A program made the position numbers and the translations under genes. DNA of 64,000 nt, from assembly GCF_000374185.1 (NCBI RefSeq), contig NZ_KB910518.1, positions 2,551,687-2,615,686 of the forward strand, in the 5' to 3' direction. Shown here piece after piece: positions 44,053 through 53,021 of the stretch. The notes below the pieces were generated by a model that worked only from the letters and a program-made list of their open reading frames with translations, ran no database searches and was not told the origin of the DNA. This DNA comes from Paenibacillus sp. HW567 (GTDB lineage Bacteria > Bacillota > Bacilli > Paenibacillales > Paenibacillaceae). The first letter of the stretch is position 1, and each line of letters starts with the position of its first letter.

Positions 44053-44949
44053 ATGGACATAGACAACAATGGACTGGGTGGGAGCATTTTGAGTAATGTA
44101 TATTTAAACTGGTTTACGACCGATGAGAAGTTCCCTTTTTTTATTCAATATGGGGGACATGAGGAAGAGATATCGCTTCACCAGCATGTGGATTTTTCCG
44201 AGCTGGTCATTGTTCTGAATGGTCATGCTACACATGTCGTCAATAATGAAGAATCTTTTATCAAGAAAGGGAATGCATTTGTCCTGAACAGCGGAACGCC
44301 TCATGCTTACAAGGCTCCACATGATTTTAAGATATGCAACGTAATGTACAAGCCGGATATGCTAAAGTCAGCCGGACCGGATCTCCGGTCCTTGAACGGT
44401 TATCAGGTGCTCTTCATTCTGGAGCCGTTCTACCGCAGCATTAATCCATATCAGAGCAAGCTGAACATGTCGATTACAAGTCTTGAATATGTCTCGGCGT
44501 TGGTGTCGGTCATGATTAAAGAATATGAGACCAAGCAGCAAGGCTATCAAACCATGCTCGTGTCACGGTTTATGGAGCTTATAGTATATTTGTCCAGGCA
44601 ATATGACCATCAGGAGACCGGGGTAGACAACAGTCTGATGCATCTGGCCAGTGCAATTTCTTACATTGAGGATCACTATCTGGATCAAGTGACGCTTGAG
44701 GAGATTGCGGCCAAATCGGATATTTCCGTCAGACATTTGAACCGGATTTTCCAGGCATATTATCAGACAACACCGATTGCCTATCTTCACCGGCTGCGTT
44801 TGGAGCGGGCTTGCACCTTGCTAAAGCAAACGAACCGCTCCATTACAGATATTTCATACGAGTGCGGATTTAACGACAGCAATTACCTCACCCGCCAATT
44901 CAAAAAATGCTATGGTGTAACGCCGAAAGCATTTCGCAAAATGCAATAA
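44053..44949 (+). CDS. AraC family regulator (binding protein / GH43 locus)
   Basis: A 298-residue regulator: cupin (about 20-110; HEEEISLHQHVDFSELVIVLNGHATHVVN, KKGNAFVLNSGTPHAY) and C-terminal double HTH (VTLEEIAAKSDISVRHLNRIFQAYYQTTPIAYLHRLRLERA, ITDISYECGFNDSNYLTRQFKKCYGVTPKAFRKM). A TTG at 44089 preceded by GGTGGGAG is a possible shorter start. It is divergent from the orphan binding-protein gene, and its stop lies 3 bases from the end of the convergent GH43, so it probably activates both flanking genes. Confidence 0.92.
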   Translation: MDIDNNGLGGSILSNVYLNWFTTDEKFPFFIQYGGHEEEISLHQHVDFSELVIVLNGHATHVVNNEESFIKKGNAFVLNSGTPHAYKAPHDFKICNVMYKPDMLKSAGPDLRSLNGYQVLFILEPFYRSINPYQSKLNMSITSLEYVSALVSVMIKEYETKQQGYQTMLVSRFMELIVYLSRQYDHQETGVDNSLMHLASAISYIEDHYLDQVTLEEIAAKSDISVRHLNRIFQAYYQTTPIAYLHRLRLERACTLLKQTNRSITDISYECGFNDSNYLTRQFKKCYGVTPKAFRKMQ

Positions 44950-44952
44950 TAA

Positions 44953-46464
44953 TTACTCAGTCACGTTATAATCGAACCAGTCAAATGAAGCAGGAGAAGG
45001 TTCCGGTGCTTCGGAAATTGCATACATGGCTGTCATTACTCCTACAAAGCCGCCCGCAATTTCGGTGGAGAGAAGATGGGTCTCGCCCCATCCCATTTCA
45101 ATTGCGCCGGCTTGCAAGGTACGGACCGTTGCCACAAATTTCTCGGGCAGAGCCTGGAATTGAAGCACAATGGGCCCTTCAGGACAATCGCGGGTTTCCA
45201 CCGTCTGCATTGAACCGACAGTCCGGCGGAAGATCAGCTTCTTGCGGCCTTGGACGGATTTTACTGCCAGATCGTAATGGTGCTTCTCATTCATATACAT
45301 GGTTAAGCCCGCTTCTTCTCCCTCGTGCTTCGGATCGAACTCCAGCATAGTTTCCACATTGCAGGAAAAGTGACAAAGACGCCGGCCTACAAAGGTGGGT
45401 GAACCCACTTCATTTAATGTTGCCGCTTGTCCATGGAGGACAAGGAATCCCGGACGTTCTGCCAGCGACCAGCTTCCCTCAGCGGGGTTGCGCAAAAAAG
45501 TCCACAGCATATCCAGCTTAGCGGCATTGAAGTCGTCTCTGCGCGGCTTGTCTGGCCACGGCACTTGTGGCAGCTTGGGAGCATCCATCACCGGCTCAAT
45601 ATGCGTATCATTGCCTACAATGGGCCATCCGTCAGATGTCCAGCTCACAGGCGCCAGAAAAACCTCTCTTCCCAGATGATGTCCCATAGGATAGGATACC
45701 GGCCTTATCCCTAAGCATACAGCCCACCAGCTTCCGTCATGGGCTTCAATTAAATCTGCATGGCCTGTTGCATGAATGCCGTTCCCCATACTTCTATTCG
45801 TGAGAATCGGATTGCTTGGACAAGGTTCAAATGGCCCATAAGGATGATTGCTTCTAGCGATCGTCTCCATGTGTCCATATTCGGTTCCCCCTTCGGCAAT
45901 CATCAAATAATACTGTCCGTTGATTTTGTATAAATGAGGTCCTTCGGGATGCGCCCCTCCAGTACCTTTCCAAATCAAACGGCTCTCTGACAGTGTGGCT
46001 CCGGTTTCAATATCAATCTCGCATTGGTAGATGCCGTTGCCTTCATCTCCGGTAGTTGGAGACTGTAAATATACGCGGCCGTCGTCGTCAAACATCAGGG
46101 AAGGATCAATGCCACCCCAGGCAATCTGCACAGGCTCTGACCAAGGCCCTTCCGGGTTCTGTGTCTTGACAAAGAAATTTCCGCCTCCGCTTACATTGGT
46201 CGTCACCATATAAAACCAGCCGTTGTGATAACGGAGGGTTGGTGCATAGATTCCGCCAGAACTCCATGCATTCGATAGTGGAACCTGTTTCTCTGTTGTG
46301 AGGCAATGGCCGATCTGCCGCCAATGGACCAGATCCTTGCTGTGAAAGATAGGGACTCCGGGAAAATATTCAAAAGAACTTGTCACTAAATAGTAATCAT
46401 CACCGACACGGCAAATACTTGGATCAGGATGAAAACCCGGTATGACGGGATTGGTGTACTGCAT
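44953..46464 (-). CDS. Glycoside hydrolase family 43 (beta-xylosidase type)
   Basis: A 503-residue enzyme with the same plan as the one at 30335-31831: propeller with Asp14 (GFHPDPSICRV), GGIDPSLMFDDDGRVYL and the acid in GAHPEGPHLYKING, then a C-terminal beta-sandwich (PTFVGRRLCHFSCNVETMLEF, EEAGLTMYMNEKHHYDL). No signal peptide. AGGAG lies nine bases before the ATG. It is convergent with the AraC gene, with no terminator hairpin in the 3-base gap. It probably releases xylose or arabinose from imported oligosaccharides. Confidence 0.94.
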   Translation of the reverse strand: MQYTNPVIPGFHPDPSICRVGDDYYLVTSSFEYFPGVPIFHSKDLVHWRQIGHCLTTEKQVPLSNAWSSGGIYAPTLRYHNGWFYMVTTNVSGGGNFFVKTQNPEGPWSEPVQIAWGGIDPSLMFDDDGRVYLQSPTTGDEGNGIYQCEIDIETGATLSESRLIWKGTGGAHPEGPHLYKINGQYYLMIAEGGTEYGHMETIARSNHPYGPFEPCPSNPILTNRSMGNGIHATGHADLIEAHDGSWWAVCLGIRPVSYPMGHHLGREVFLAPVSWTSDGWPIVGNDTHIEPVMDAPKLPQVPWPDKPRRDDFNAAKLDMLWTFLRNPAEGSWSLAERPGFLVLHGQAATLNEVGSPTFVGRRLCHFSCNVETMLEFDPKHEGEEAGLTMYMNEKHHYDLAVKSVQGRKKLIFRRTVGSMQTVETRDCPEGPIVLQFQALPEKFVATVRTLQAGAIEMGWGETHLLSTEIAGGFVGVMTAMYAISEAPEPSPASFDWFDYNVTE

Positions 46465-46623
46465 ATATCCGCGCTCCTGTCTATTTTTTATACAGATTGT
46501 TTAGCTCTCTCTGCTATTCCCACATTGTAGTATACTTTCACTTTGCCAAACCTTCATTTTCAAGTCATATGTTTAGCATGATCTAGACAATGCATATGGA
46601 AGACAGCTCACAAGAGGTTATTA

Positions 46624-47526
46624 TTAACCCTTCGGCTTCTCTCCGCCAGCTTCACCTATCCAAATAGAGCCTATCCACAAGATGGCACCGATCAGTTGCT
46701 GTAAACTCATCTTTTCTCCTACAACAAGAGTAGAAATTAATAATGAGGTTAGGGGGGCGATATAGCTCATTACGGCGATGCTTTGGCCTTTTAATCCTCT
46801 CATTCCAGCAAAGAACATATAGAATCCAACCCCGCCATGGAAGATTCCCAGCACAAGCATCAATATAACCGTGTTACCGGTGACCAAAGAGAAATTGAAG
46901 CCCTCCGTGAATAGCACAAATGGAAATAGCATCGCAACCGACAAGCCAAGCTGCAGAAGTGTATTTGCAAGCCCGTCCAGCTCCCAGATAAACTTGTTGA
47001 CCAGCGTTAAGACGGCGTAGAAACCTGCTGCAATTAGTCCATAGCCGATACCAAGCAGATGATTCTCGGTTGTTCCTATCCCGCTGTTTTGCATGATGAG
47101 GTACAGTCCCAGTAAAGCAATGCCTATACATAGGGCCTTTTTGAGGGACAATTTTTCTTTTAATACTAAAGGTGAGAGCATGATGACCAGAACTGGCGCA
47201 AAATAATAGCTCAATGCCGCATTGGCAATTGTTGTTTCCTTGTAAGCCTGAAATAGAAAGAATCAGTTGCCGCTTAGAGCAACACTTGCAATGAACAGAG
47301 CGACGGCATTCATTTTTACCCTCTGCCCAAATACCTTCTGTTTCGTCCATATAAAGACTACAAGCAGGAACAGGCAGCCGATTAAACTTAAGAACAACGC
47401 GATTTTACTCGAAGACATGTCTATATATTTTGCAAATACACCAACTGCGCCGAAGATAATCATTGACAGCACGAAATACAATTTTTCCTGTACGATACAT
47501 TCCCGCTTTCTACTAATATGTTTCAT
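46624..47526 (-). pseudogene. EamA/DMT transporter gene broken by an in-frame TGA
   Basis: One continuous frame of about 300 codons encodes a ten-helix drug/metabolite transporter with two EamA repeats. The N-terminal 87 codons (47526 down to 47266) read KLYFVLSMIIFGAVGVFAKYIDM to VALSGN. TGA (47263-47265) then occurs where this family has Trp (SGNW), followed without frame change by FFLFQAYKETTIANAALSYYFAPVLVIML and the rest. TGG to TGA would be a single-base change. The downstream part could only be made from an internal start (ATG after NAAL is not present; the first is at 47214). The neighbouring divergent LysR gene is also broken. Confidence 0.85.
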
Positions 47527-47631
47527 TTGTAGTTAACTGATTTATAATGTAACATTTTCTTTGTTATTACAAAAACGAATATTTATCATATTAATGATGA
47601 CAAAACCAGATGATTGGAGCTGGACATTAGC

Positions 47632-48358
47632 ATGGACATGAACATCCAGAAATATTTAGCATTAGTCAAAACAGTTGAGTACGGTAGCTTTACAAAAGCG
47701 GCCGAAGCCCTAAACTATTCACAGTCGGGTATCAGCCGGGTTAATTCGAATTGGAACATTTTCAAGTGTGGCTACCCATTGGCTTCCGAATATCATCAAA
47801 GAATTCCAAATAAAATATCCCCATGTTGAATATGAGCTTTTGCTTGGCGACTACTCGGAAATCGAAAACTGGATTTTAGAAGGGCGCGTGGATTGCGGTT
47901 TTTTAAGGCTCCCCACACATCCCAAACTGGATACGGTCTTTTTGGAGCAGGACAGACTGCTTGTAATCTTGCCAGAAAATTACCCGCTGGCCGATTGTGA
48001 ACGTTTCCCTGTTAAAGCTTTAAGTGAATACCCGTTTATGCTCTTGGAAAAAGGTGAGAAAGCTGAAATTTCTGAGATTTTTGAGAGGTGTAGTATAGAA
48101 CCCAAAGTACAATTTACAACATGGGATGATTATGCCATTATGTCGATGGTATAAAGCGGGTTAGGGATCAGTATTATACCTGAGCTTATTCTGAAGCGCA
48201 CTCCATACCCGATTGTTGTGAGAGAACTTGAAGTTCCAGCTTATCGCAGGATTGACCTTGCAATGAAAGATAAAGAATCTGTTTCACTCGCGGTTAAGCG
48301 ATTTTTAGATTATCTGCCATACAGAAGTATTCCTGAAAAAAACTATTTTATGGCCTAA
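47632..48358 (+). pseudogene. LysR-type regulator gene with internal deletion and nonsense codon
   Basis: The first 36 codons are a LysR HTH start (NIQKYLALVKTVEYGSFTKAAEALNYSQSGISR). At about 47740-47747 the frame shifts: the text jumps to RIGTFSSVATHWLPNIIKEF, the beginning of the effector domain, so about 60 codons (rest of the wing and linker helix) are missing. The frame then runs through LLLGDYSEIENWILEGRVDCGFLRLP to FTTWDDYAIMSMV, where TAA (48152-48154) stands in place of a probable GAA (Glu) before SGLGISIIPELIL. It ends at 48358. At least two lesions make it non-functional. It is divergent from the broken DMT gene it probably once regulated. Confidence 0.88.
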
Positions 48359-48690
48359 ACAAATAGGTGTTCCATTAGGCAGATGAAAGTCAGGCTTTAA
48401 GAGAACAACATCCCCCTTTTCGGGTATCCCTACGAGCACTAATACCTCGGAATTAAATCCGGCTATACGGCGCGGAGGAAAGTTGACTATCCCAATTACT
48501 TGCTTTCCTATAATATCCTCATCTTCATATCGTTTTGTGATTTGGGCGCTGGACGATTTTATTCCGATTTCTTGGCCAAAATCAATCTCCACTGAGGCAA
48601 AACTGATAAAGGCATCGGAAAATAAAGAAAAAGTATCGCCCCATTTGTTATACAGCAGTGACGGATTACTCGCTGTACGGAAGTAGCTTT
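48305..48690 (-). pseudogene. CsaA-like tRNA-binding domain protein, 5' part lost
   Basis: The minus frame contains the core of a CsaA-type protein: VEIDFGQEIGIKSSSAQITKRYEDEDIIGKQVIG, VNFPPRRIAGFNSEVLVLVGI and VVLLKPDFHLPNGTPI. The family is about 110 residues and begins with an FxxLDIRVGTI segment; here that part is not recognisable and no start codon with ribosome site is found. The open frame continues upstream to 48946 only as antisense of the lipoprotein gene. The C-terminus also runs about 15 residues past the usual end, overlapping the LysR remnant by 54 bases. It is most likely a truncated relic. Confidence 0.65.
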
Positions 48691-48806
48691 TAGCACATGG
48701 TGATATAAAAACGATGGAACAGGAGATTTTAATCCATACGGGGATTAATTCAGTTAGCAAGCGAGTAAACATGCGAAAACATAACTTTATAGTAGGAGTG
48801 TGAGAT

Positions 48807-49406
48807 ATGAAAAAAACATTAATGGCTTGTACTATGATAATGTTGATGCTAGCATCGGCTTGTGGAAATGTTGAAACGATATCAAATCCAAATACTTCTA
48901 GTGAGCCTACACCTGAAACGGAAGAGTCTATTATTCCAAAAAACACATCCGAATATTGTACTGTAGAACGTATAAGTTTGGATAGTGAAACTGAAAAATA
49001 TTTCTATGGAACTTGGAAAGTTGAGAAGCTTTTAGGATTTGCAAATTCATATAATGATGCTTCTGAATATCCAACAGGGCAAAAATTTATTGGAGATGAA
49101 ATTATAATCAATAAAGATTTTTTTTCATCAAAAGGACTAAATAACTATAAAAAATATCAATATGAACTAAAAAGTCCACTATATCAGATTACAGCGACAT
49201 GCTATAATTCTGACTCTTTTTATAGATTTTATAAAATAGATATCCCAGACTTAAATATAAATGATGAAGTAAAAGCAATAGATATAAGTGACCCTTCTAC
49301 AAAACGTAGCATACCTGTAAGTGTAAGTTTTTTTGTAGTTAATAACGATAGGCTTATCTTGTTATCAGAGGCAACTATTTTTGAGCTTAAAAAAATTACT
49401 GATTAA
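48807..49406 (+). CDS. Lipoprotein of unknown function, AT-rich
   Basis: A 199-residue lipoprotein: signal peptide KKTLMACTMIMLMLASAC (lipobox LASAC), a Ser/Thr/Pro/Glu linker, then a compact domain (FYGTWKVEKLLGFANSY, FIGDEIIINKDFFSSKG, PLYQITATCYN, VFFVVNNDRLILL-like end). The FYGTWKVEK opening resembles small lipocalin-like or stress lipoproteins of Bacilli, but I cannot place it in a family. TAGGAG precedes the ATG. The base composition is clearly more AT-rich than neighbouring genes, and it sits at the edge of a decay zone, suggesting recent acquisition. Confidence 0.75.
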   Translation: MKKTLMACTMIMLMLASACGNVETISNPNTSSEPTPETEESIIPKNTSEYCTVERISLDSETEKYFYGTWKVEKLLGFANSYNDASEYPTGQKFIGDEIIINKDFFSSKGLNNYKKYQYELKSPLYQITATCYNSDSFYRFYKIDIPDLNINDEVKAIDISDPSTKRSIPVSVSFFVVNNDRLILLSEATIFELKKITD

Positions 49407-49509
49407 ATGAATTAAGTTTATGTAATAAGTTCTGTGCTAATAAAGTTGCTTCTTCATTTCTTCTTTTTTATAAATTTCTATCATATGAAAATGTTTTGCT
49501 GACTAATTA

Positions 49510-49543
49510 CAAAGAGAACGCCCGGTTAAGGACGCTCTCTTTG
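49510..49543. terminator. Hairpin terminator downstream of bshB2
   Basis: CAAAGAG...CTCTTTG outer stem with CG and CC/GG inner pairs around GGTTAA. It begins 3 bases past the bshB2 stop and also faces the convergent lipoprotein gene; T tracts are modest. Confidence 0.6.
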
Positions 49544-49545
49544 AT

Positions 49546-50220
49546 TTAATCGAACCGGTACGTCCAGAATTGTTCTGTCCCGAACCGGTACCGGATCTCC
49601 TCATCTGTCAGTTCCCGGTTCCCAACGAGCTCCGCTGCCTGGAATTGCGTACGGTGTGCCTGAATTGAGGCCATTTTCTTCGCCAGGAATGCGGTTACGT
49701 CTACGGTTACATCTGCTTTCCCGATCATCTGCTCGTGATTGCTGGAGAACGCGTTGCAGTGTACAAGCGGCCGCTCTCCTACAGGGAGTTGGCTGATCGT
49801 CCGGATGACAGCGGCTCCTGTAGCATCGTGATCAGGATGCACACTGTACCCTGGATAGAATGTGATAACTAGCGACGGGTTGAGTTCCTTGAGCAGCGCT
49901 TTGACGGTATTGTCCAGCAATTGCTGGTCTTCGAACTCGATCATTTTATCGTGGAAGCCAAGCATCCTTAAGTCTTGAATGCCAATTGCATTGCTAGATG
50001 CTGTAAGTTCTTCCTTACGGATACCCGGTAAGGTGACACGGCTCGCGAACGGCGGAATCCCCATGTTTCGCCCCATCTCCCCTAAGGTCAGACAAGCATA
50101 GGTAACCTCAGCACCGCCTTCTATGTACTTTGCTAATGTCCCTGCTGCAACGAATGATTCGTCGTCGGGATGGGGGAACACAACTAAAATGCGCTGATGT
50201 TCAGCTCGTGTAATATTCAT
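49546..50220 (-). CDS. bshB2: Bacillithiol biosynthesis deacetylase BshB2
   Basis: A 224-residue PIG-L/LmbE-family zinc deacetylase, very close in motifs to B. subtilis YojG (BshB2): zinc-binding PHPDDE at residues 16-21, ACLTLGEMGRNMG, LRMLGFHDKMIEFED and HPDHDATG with further metal and catalytic residues. It removes acetyl from GlcNAc-malate in bacillithiol synthesis. The start is ATG 50220 with AGAGGAG five bases upstream; the frame extends to 50241 without a better site. It is the second gene after yojF, an arrangement also found in B. subtilis (yojF-yojG). Confidence 0.93.
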   Translation of the reverse strand: MNITRAEHQRILVVFPHPDDESFVAAGTLAKYIEGGAEVTYACLTLGEMGRNMGIPPFASRVTLPGIRKEELTASSNAIGIQDLRMLGFHDKMIEFEDQQLLDNTVKALLKELNPSLVITFYPGYSVHPDHDATGAAVIRTISQLPVGERPLVHCNAFSSNHEQMIGKADVTVDVTAFLAKKMASIQAHRTQFQAAELVGNRELTDEEIRYRFGTEQFWTYRFD

Positions 50221-50240
50221 GACTTCTCCTCTGCTTTTCA

Positions 50241-50585
50241 TCAGAACTTTTCCCGGCTTAGTTGCAGCGCAACCATTAACTTTCCTTGACCGTCGTGCCC
50301 AGCCATGATGAGCCGTTCGTTATCTAACTCATCAACGTGTGTAAGGCCCTCCGCATAAATCCAGCCCTGTGTTGTCTTTAAGCCTACCCGGTATGGACCT
50401 GTGCCGGAGATGGAGCCCTGTGTATATCGCACAACCGCATTGGAAATAAACGCTGACGCCGGGTGCCGGGTACTGTCAAGGTGACTGGTGTAGGCGCCTG
50501 TTGTGACTTCAAGGTGTACGTAGAGATCCTGACCGGCAAGACGGTCGATCTGACTCTGTATCTCTGTTGGATGAATCAGTTGCAT
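50241..50585 (-). CDS. yojF: YojF family protein (DUF1806)
   Basis: A 114-residue protein matching YojF: LIHPTEIQSQIDRLAGQDLYVHLEVTTGAY, FISNAVVRYTQGSISGTGPYRVGL, GWIYAEGLTH and LMVALQLSREKF. Its biochemical role is unknown. The neighbouring bshB2 gene starts 20 bases after its stop, implying a role linked to bacillithiol metabolism. A GTGTTA/TAACAC palindrome lies about 35 bases upstream of its start (50620-50634). Confidence 0.88.
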   Translation of the reverse strand: MQLIHPTEIQSQIDRLAGQDLYVHLEVTTGAYTSHLDSTRHPASAFISNAVVRYTQGSISGTGPYRVGLKTTQGWIYAEGLTHVDELDNERLIMAGHDGQGKLMVALQLSREKF

Positions 50586-50619
50586 GGCAACCTCCTTGTG
50601 TGTGATAACGTGAAGTATG

Positions 50620-50634
50620 GTGTTATTTTAACAC
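50620..50634. promoter_or_regulatory. Palindrome before yojF-bshB2
   Basis: GTGTTATTTTAACAC, perfect six-base arms around TTT, 35 bases upstream of the yojF start, where the promoter is expected. A minus-strand TAAAAT box overlaps it. A candidate repressor site or promoter element. Confidence 0.4.
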
Positions 50635-50661
50635 AAGTTCAGTAGAATAGTCTTATAGTGT

Positions 50662-51438
50662 CTAAGTACCCCGCAAAGCCGACCCGCCATCCAAAAAGTT
50701 GTTAGTAGTATTATAATATCGCTCAAGGGCTACTCCGTATTTAGTAATCGTAAAATTCACCTGCCAAACTTCAATCCCTTTGTTTATACATTGCTGCACC
50801 TGTGTCTTGATATAGTCAGAGTTAGGGGAATTCCCGGGAACGGTGTAGCTGGAGCAGGGATAGATAAAGCATGACAATAAAATAGCGCGCTGATGGTTTT
50901 CTAGACTGTTGGCAAGCTCATTAATATGCTTAAGAAAGCGGTCTGTAGATTTAAAAGGAGTTACTTTTTTCCTTTTGATATGCGGTGGATAATCTACCAT
51001 TAAATTCTGCAAAGGTGTCTTGACCTCTAAGTAGGTATCCCCTACCAAGAAATCTAATTTGGATTGTCCTAACCACCGTTCGCGCTGTACATCATCATAA
51101 TCGGAAACCATTTCCGGAAATTGACGGTTCATTAAAAAATGCTCGACATACCGGTTAGCAGCATTTTGATTAATGCCTATCCATGTTTTGTGTTCTTGTT
51201 GTGGCGGGTCCAGAGATACTGCCTCCACTGTAAATGGTGTCTTTCTATTTGCACTTTCGCTACTAGACAGAAGACAGGGGATTCCAGTTAAATCCAATTC
51301 ACCGATTCTTCCTGTGGTCGGGCAATGGCATCTAACCCGCTCATCTTCAACCTGTACATCCATTGTAAACTGGCTATTCCGCTTCACAATCATTCCCTCT
51401 ATGAGCGGAGAAGGAAAATAAATATCCGTATCATTCAT
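50662..51438 (-). CDS. sfsA: SfsA-family DNA/RNA nuclease
   Basis: About 258 residues of the SfsA family: FPSPLIEGMIVKRNSQFTMDVQVEDERVRCHCPTTGRIGEL (N-terminal OB-like part), then a restriction-endonuclease-like core with KLDFLVGDTYLEVKTPLQNLMV, containing the D...ExK active site residues. It is named for sugar-fermentation stimulation but shown in E. coli to be a nuclease. It is slightly longer than the usual 235-240 residues. The start is ATG 51438 with GAAGGTGG eight bases upstream. It is a single-gene unit between two terminators. Confidence 0.9.
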   Translation of the reverse strand: MNDTDIYFPSPLIEGMIVKRNSQFTMDVQVEDERVRCHCPTTGRIGELDLTGIPCLLSSSESANRKTPFTVEAVSLDPPQQEHKTWIGINQNAANRYVEHFLMNRQFPEMVSDYDDVQRERWLGQSKLDFLVGDTYLEVKTPLQNLMVDYPPHIKRKKVTPFKSTDRFLKHINELANSLENHQRAILLSCFIYPCSSYTVPGNSPNSDYIKTQVQQCINKGIEVWQVNFTITKYGVALERYYNTTNNFLDGGSALRGT

Positions 51439-51526
51439 AAAGCAGTCCACCTTCACACAGATAATTAGAAAATGAAAAAACTTGAGAAGTAACGCTAAGT
51501 ACCCGCTCTTCTCTTTTGAAATATTA

Positions 51527-51565
51527 CAAAAACGCTACTGACATCAGTGTGTCAGTAGCGTTTTG
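51527..51565. terminator. Terminator of the amino-acid ABC operon
   Basis: Long stem AAAACGCTACTGACA/TGTCAGTAGCGTTTT around a TCAGTG loop, with A and T runs on both ends. It lies 8 bases past the ATPase stop. Confidence 0.9.
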
Positions 51566-51572
51566 TATTCTT

Positions 51573-52316
51573 CTAATCCTGTTGTAAAAACGTCCGGGTC
51601 CGCTCAAGCTGCGGGCTGCCAAAGATCTGCTCCGGTGTTCCCGTTTCGGCAATCTCCCCGTTGTCCATGAAGAATACACGGTCCGCTACATCGCGGGCAA
51701 AGTTCATCTCATGCGTGACGATCATCATCGTCATATTCTCCTCCGCAAGCTGGCGGATAACCCGCAGCACCTCGCCGGTCAGTTCGGGATCAAGCGCGGA
51801 CGTCGGTTCGTCAAACAGCAGAATGTCCGGGTTCTGCATCAGCGCTCTGGCAATAGCAACCCGCTGCTTCTGCCCGCCCGACAGCATGGAGGGGTACACG
51901 TCGGCCTTATCGGCTAGGCCCACCTTGGCGAGCAATTCCTTGCTTTTGGCGGTAATATCCTGAATACTCTCCCGCTTAAGCGTTCTCGGGGCAAGCTCCA
52001 GATTTCCCCGTACGCTCAAGTGGGGGAACAGATTGAAGTGCTGAAACACCATGCCCATGGTCGCGGTAATCTCCCTGATGTCTGCGCCACTGGCGTATTT
52101 GCCGTTCTCTACCAGCGGCTTGCCGTGGATTAAGATGCTTCCGCCGGTAACCTCCTCCAGATGCACAAGACTGCGGAGCATCGTGCTTTTTCCGGAGCCG
52201 GAAGGCCCGATTACCGCCACGACTTCTCCCGGATTGACATCAAAGGTTATCCTTTTCAACACATCAAGACTGCCGAAGGCTTTCTGCAATTGTTTGACTT
52301 CAATCATACTACTCAT
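51573..52316 (-). CDS. Polar amino-acid ABC transporter ATP-binding protein
   Basis: A 247-residue ATPase of the GlnQ/ArtP family: Walker [10 protein letters not shown] (Lys43), [15 protein letters not shown], Walker [20 protein letters not shown] and switch [28 protein letters not shown], the last being characteristic of amino-acid importers. It is the third gene of the binding protein-permease-ATPase operon, 15 bases from the permease gene. Confidence 0.95.
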   Translation of the reverse strand: MSSMIEVKQLQKAFGSLDVLKRITFDVNPGEVVAVIGPSGSGKSTMLRSLVHLEEVTGGSILIHGKPLVENGKYASGADIREITATMGMVFQHFNLFPHLSVRGNLELAPRTLKRESIQDITAKSKELLAKVGLADKADVYPSMLSGGQKQRVAIARALMQNPDILLFDEPTSALDPELTGEVLRVIRQLAEENMTMMIVTHEMNFARDVADRVFFMDNGEIAETGTPEQIFGSPQLERTRTFLQQD

Positions 52317-52331
52317 AGTTGGACAGCCCTT

Positions 52332-52991
52332 CTACTCAAATTTGAAACGTTTCTCCAGTGCCTTGAAGAACAGCGTCAGGATTAGTGTCATCAGCAAATA
52401 AATAACGCCGGCTACTACAAATGGGGTCACCGTAAAATCACGGTTCACCGCCGTCTTCGCGTAATTCAGCAGCTCCGGTACGGCTACGGCATAGAGCAAA
52501 GCGGTGTCCTTGACCAGGGTTATCGACTCATTGGCAACCGCAGGCAAGGCGATCCGGAACATCTGGGCGAGAATTACCTTGCGCAGGGTCTGCCATTTGC
52601 TGAGTCCGAGAACCTTGGCCGCTTCATGTTGTCCTTTATCAATCGAGAGCAGCCCGCCGCGGAAAATCTCGGCAAAATAAGCGCCATAATTAAGGATAAA
52701 ACCAAGACTGGCTGCGACGAAGCGGTCCATGACCAGATACTGGCCGATCACCGGAATCTGGGGCAGGCCGAAGCAGAAGAACAGCAATTGCAGCAGAAGC
52801 GGAGTTCCGCGCATAACGTAAATATAAGTGTGTGCGATCCAGGCCAGTGGTTTGATGGTGCTCTTGGCCATCAGCGTCACCAGCATCCCAAGCGGAATGG
52901 ATATCACGATGACAATCAGGAACAGCAGAACGGTCGTCCGCGCACCCTCCAGCATTGGTCCGGCAATCTTAATAATATAATCCATATTCAT
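52332..52991 (-). CDS. Polar amino-acid ABC transporter permease
   Basis: A 219-residue HisM/GlnP-type permease with five membrane helices. It has the TLLLFLIVIVISIPLGMLVTLM opening, YIYVMRGTPLLLQLLFF, and the coupling segment EAAKVLGLSKWQTLRKVILAQMFRIALPAVANE, followed by LVKDTALLYAVAVPELL. It lies between the binding-protein gene (30 bases upstream) and the ATPase gene. Confidence 0.95.
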   Translation of the reverse strand: MNMDYIIKIAGPMLEGARTTVLLFLIVIVISIPLGMLVTLMAKSTIKPLAWIAHTYIYVMRGTPLLLQLLFFCFGLPQIPVIGQYLVMDRFVAASLGFILNYGAYFAEIFRGGLLSIDKGQHEAAKVLGLSKWQTLRKVILAQMFRIALPAVANESITLVKDTALLYAVAVPELLNYAKTAVNRDFTVTPFVVAGVIYLLMTLILTLFFKALEKRFKFE

Positions 52992-53021
52992 TTCTACAAC
53001 CGACTCCTATGGGTAACCATC

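Noticed and set aside
48691..48946. Upstream part of the long minus-strand frame that contains the CsaA-like core
   Set aside because: It is antisense to the start of a well-supported lipoprotein gene, has no ribosome site and no resemblance to the CsaA N-terminus.
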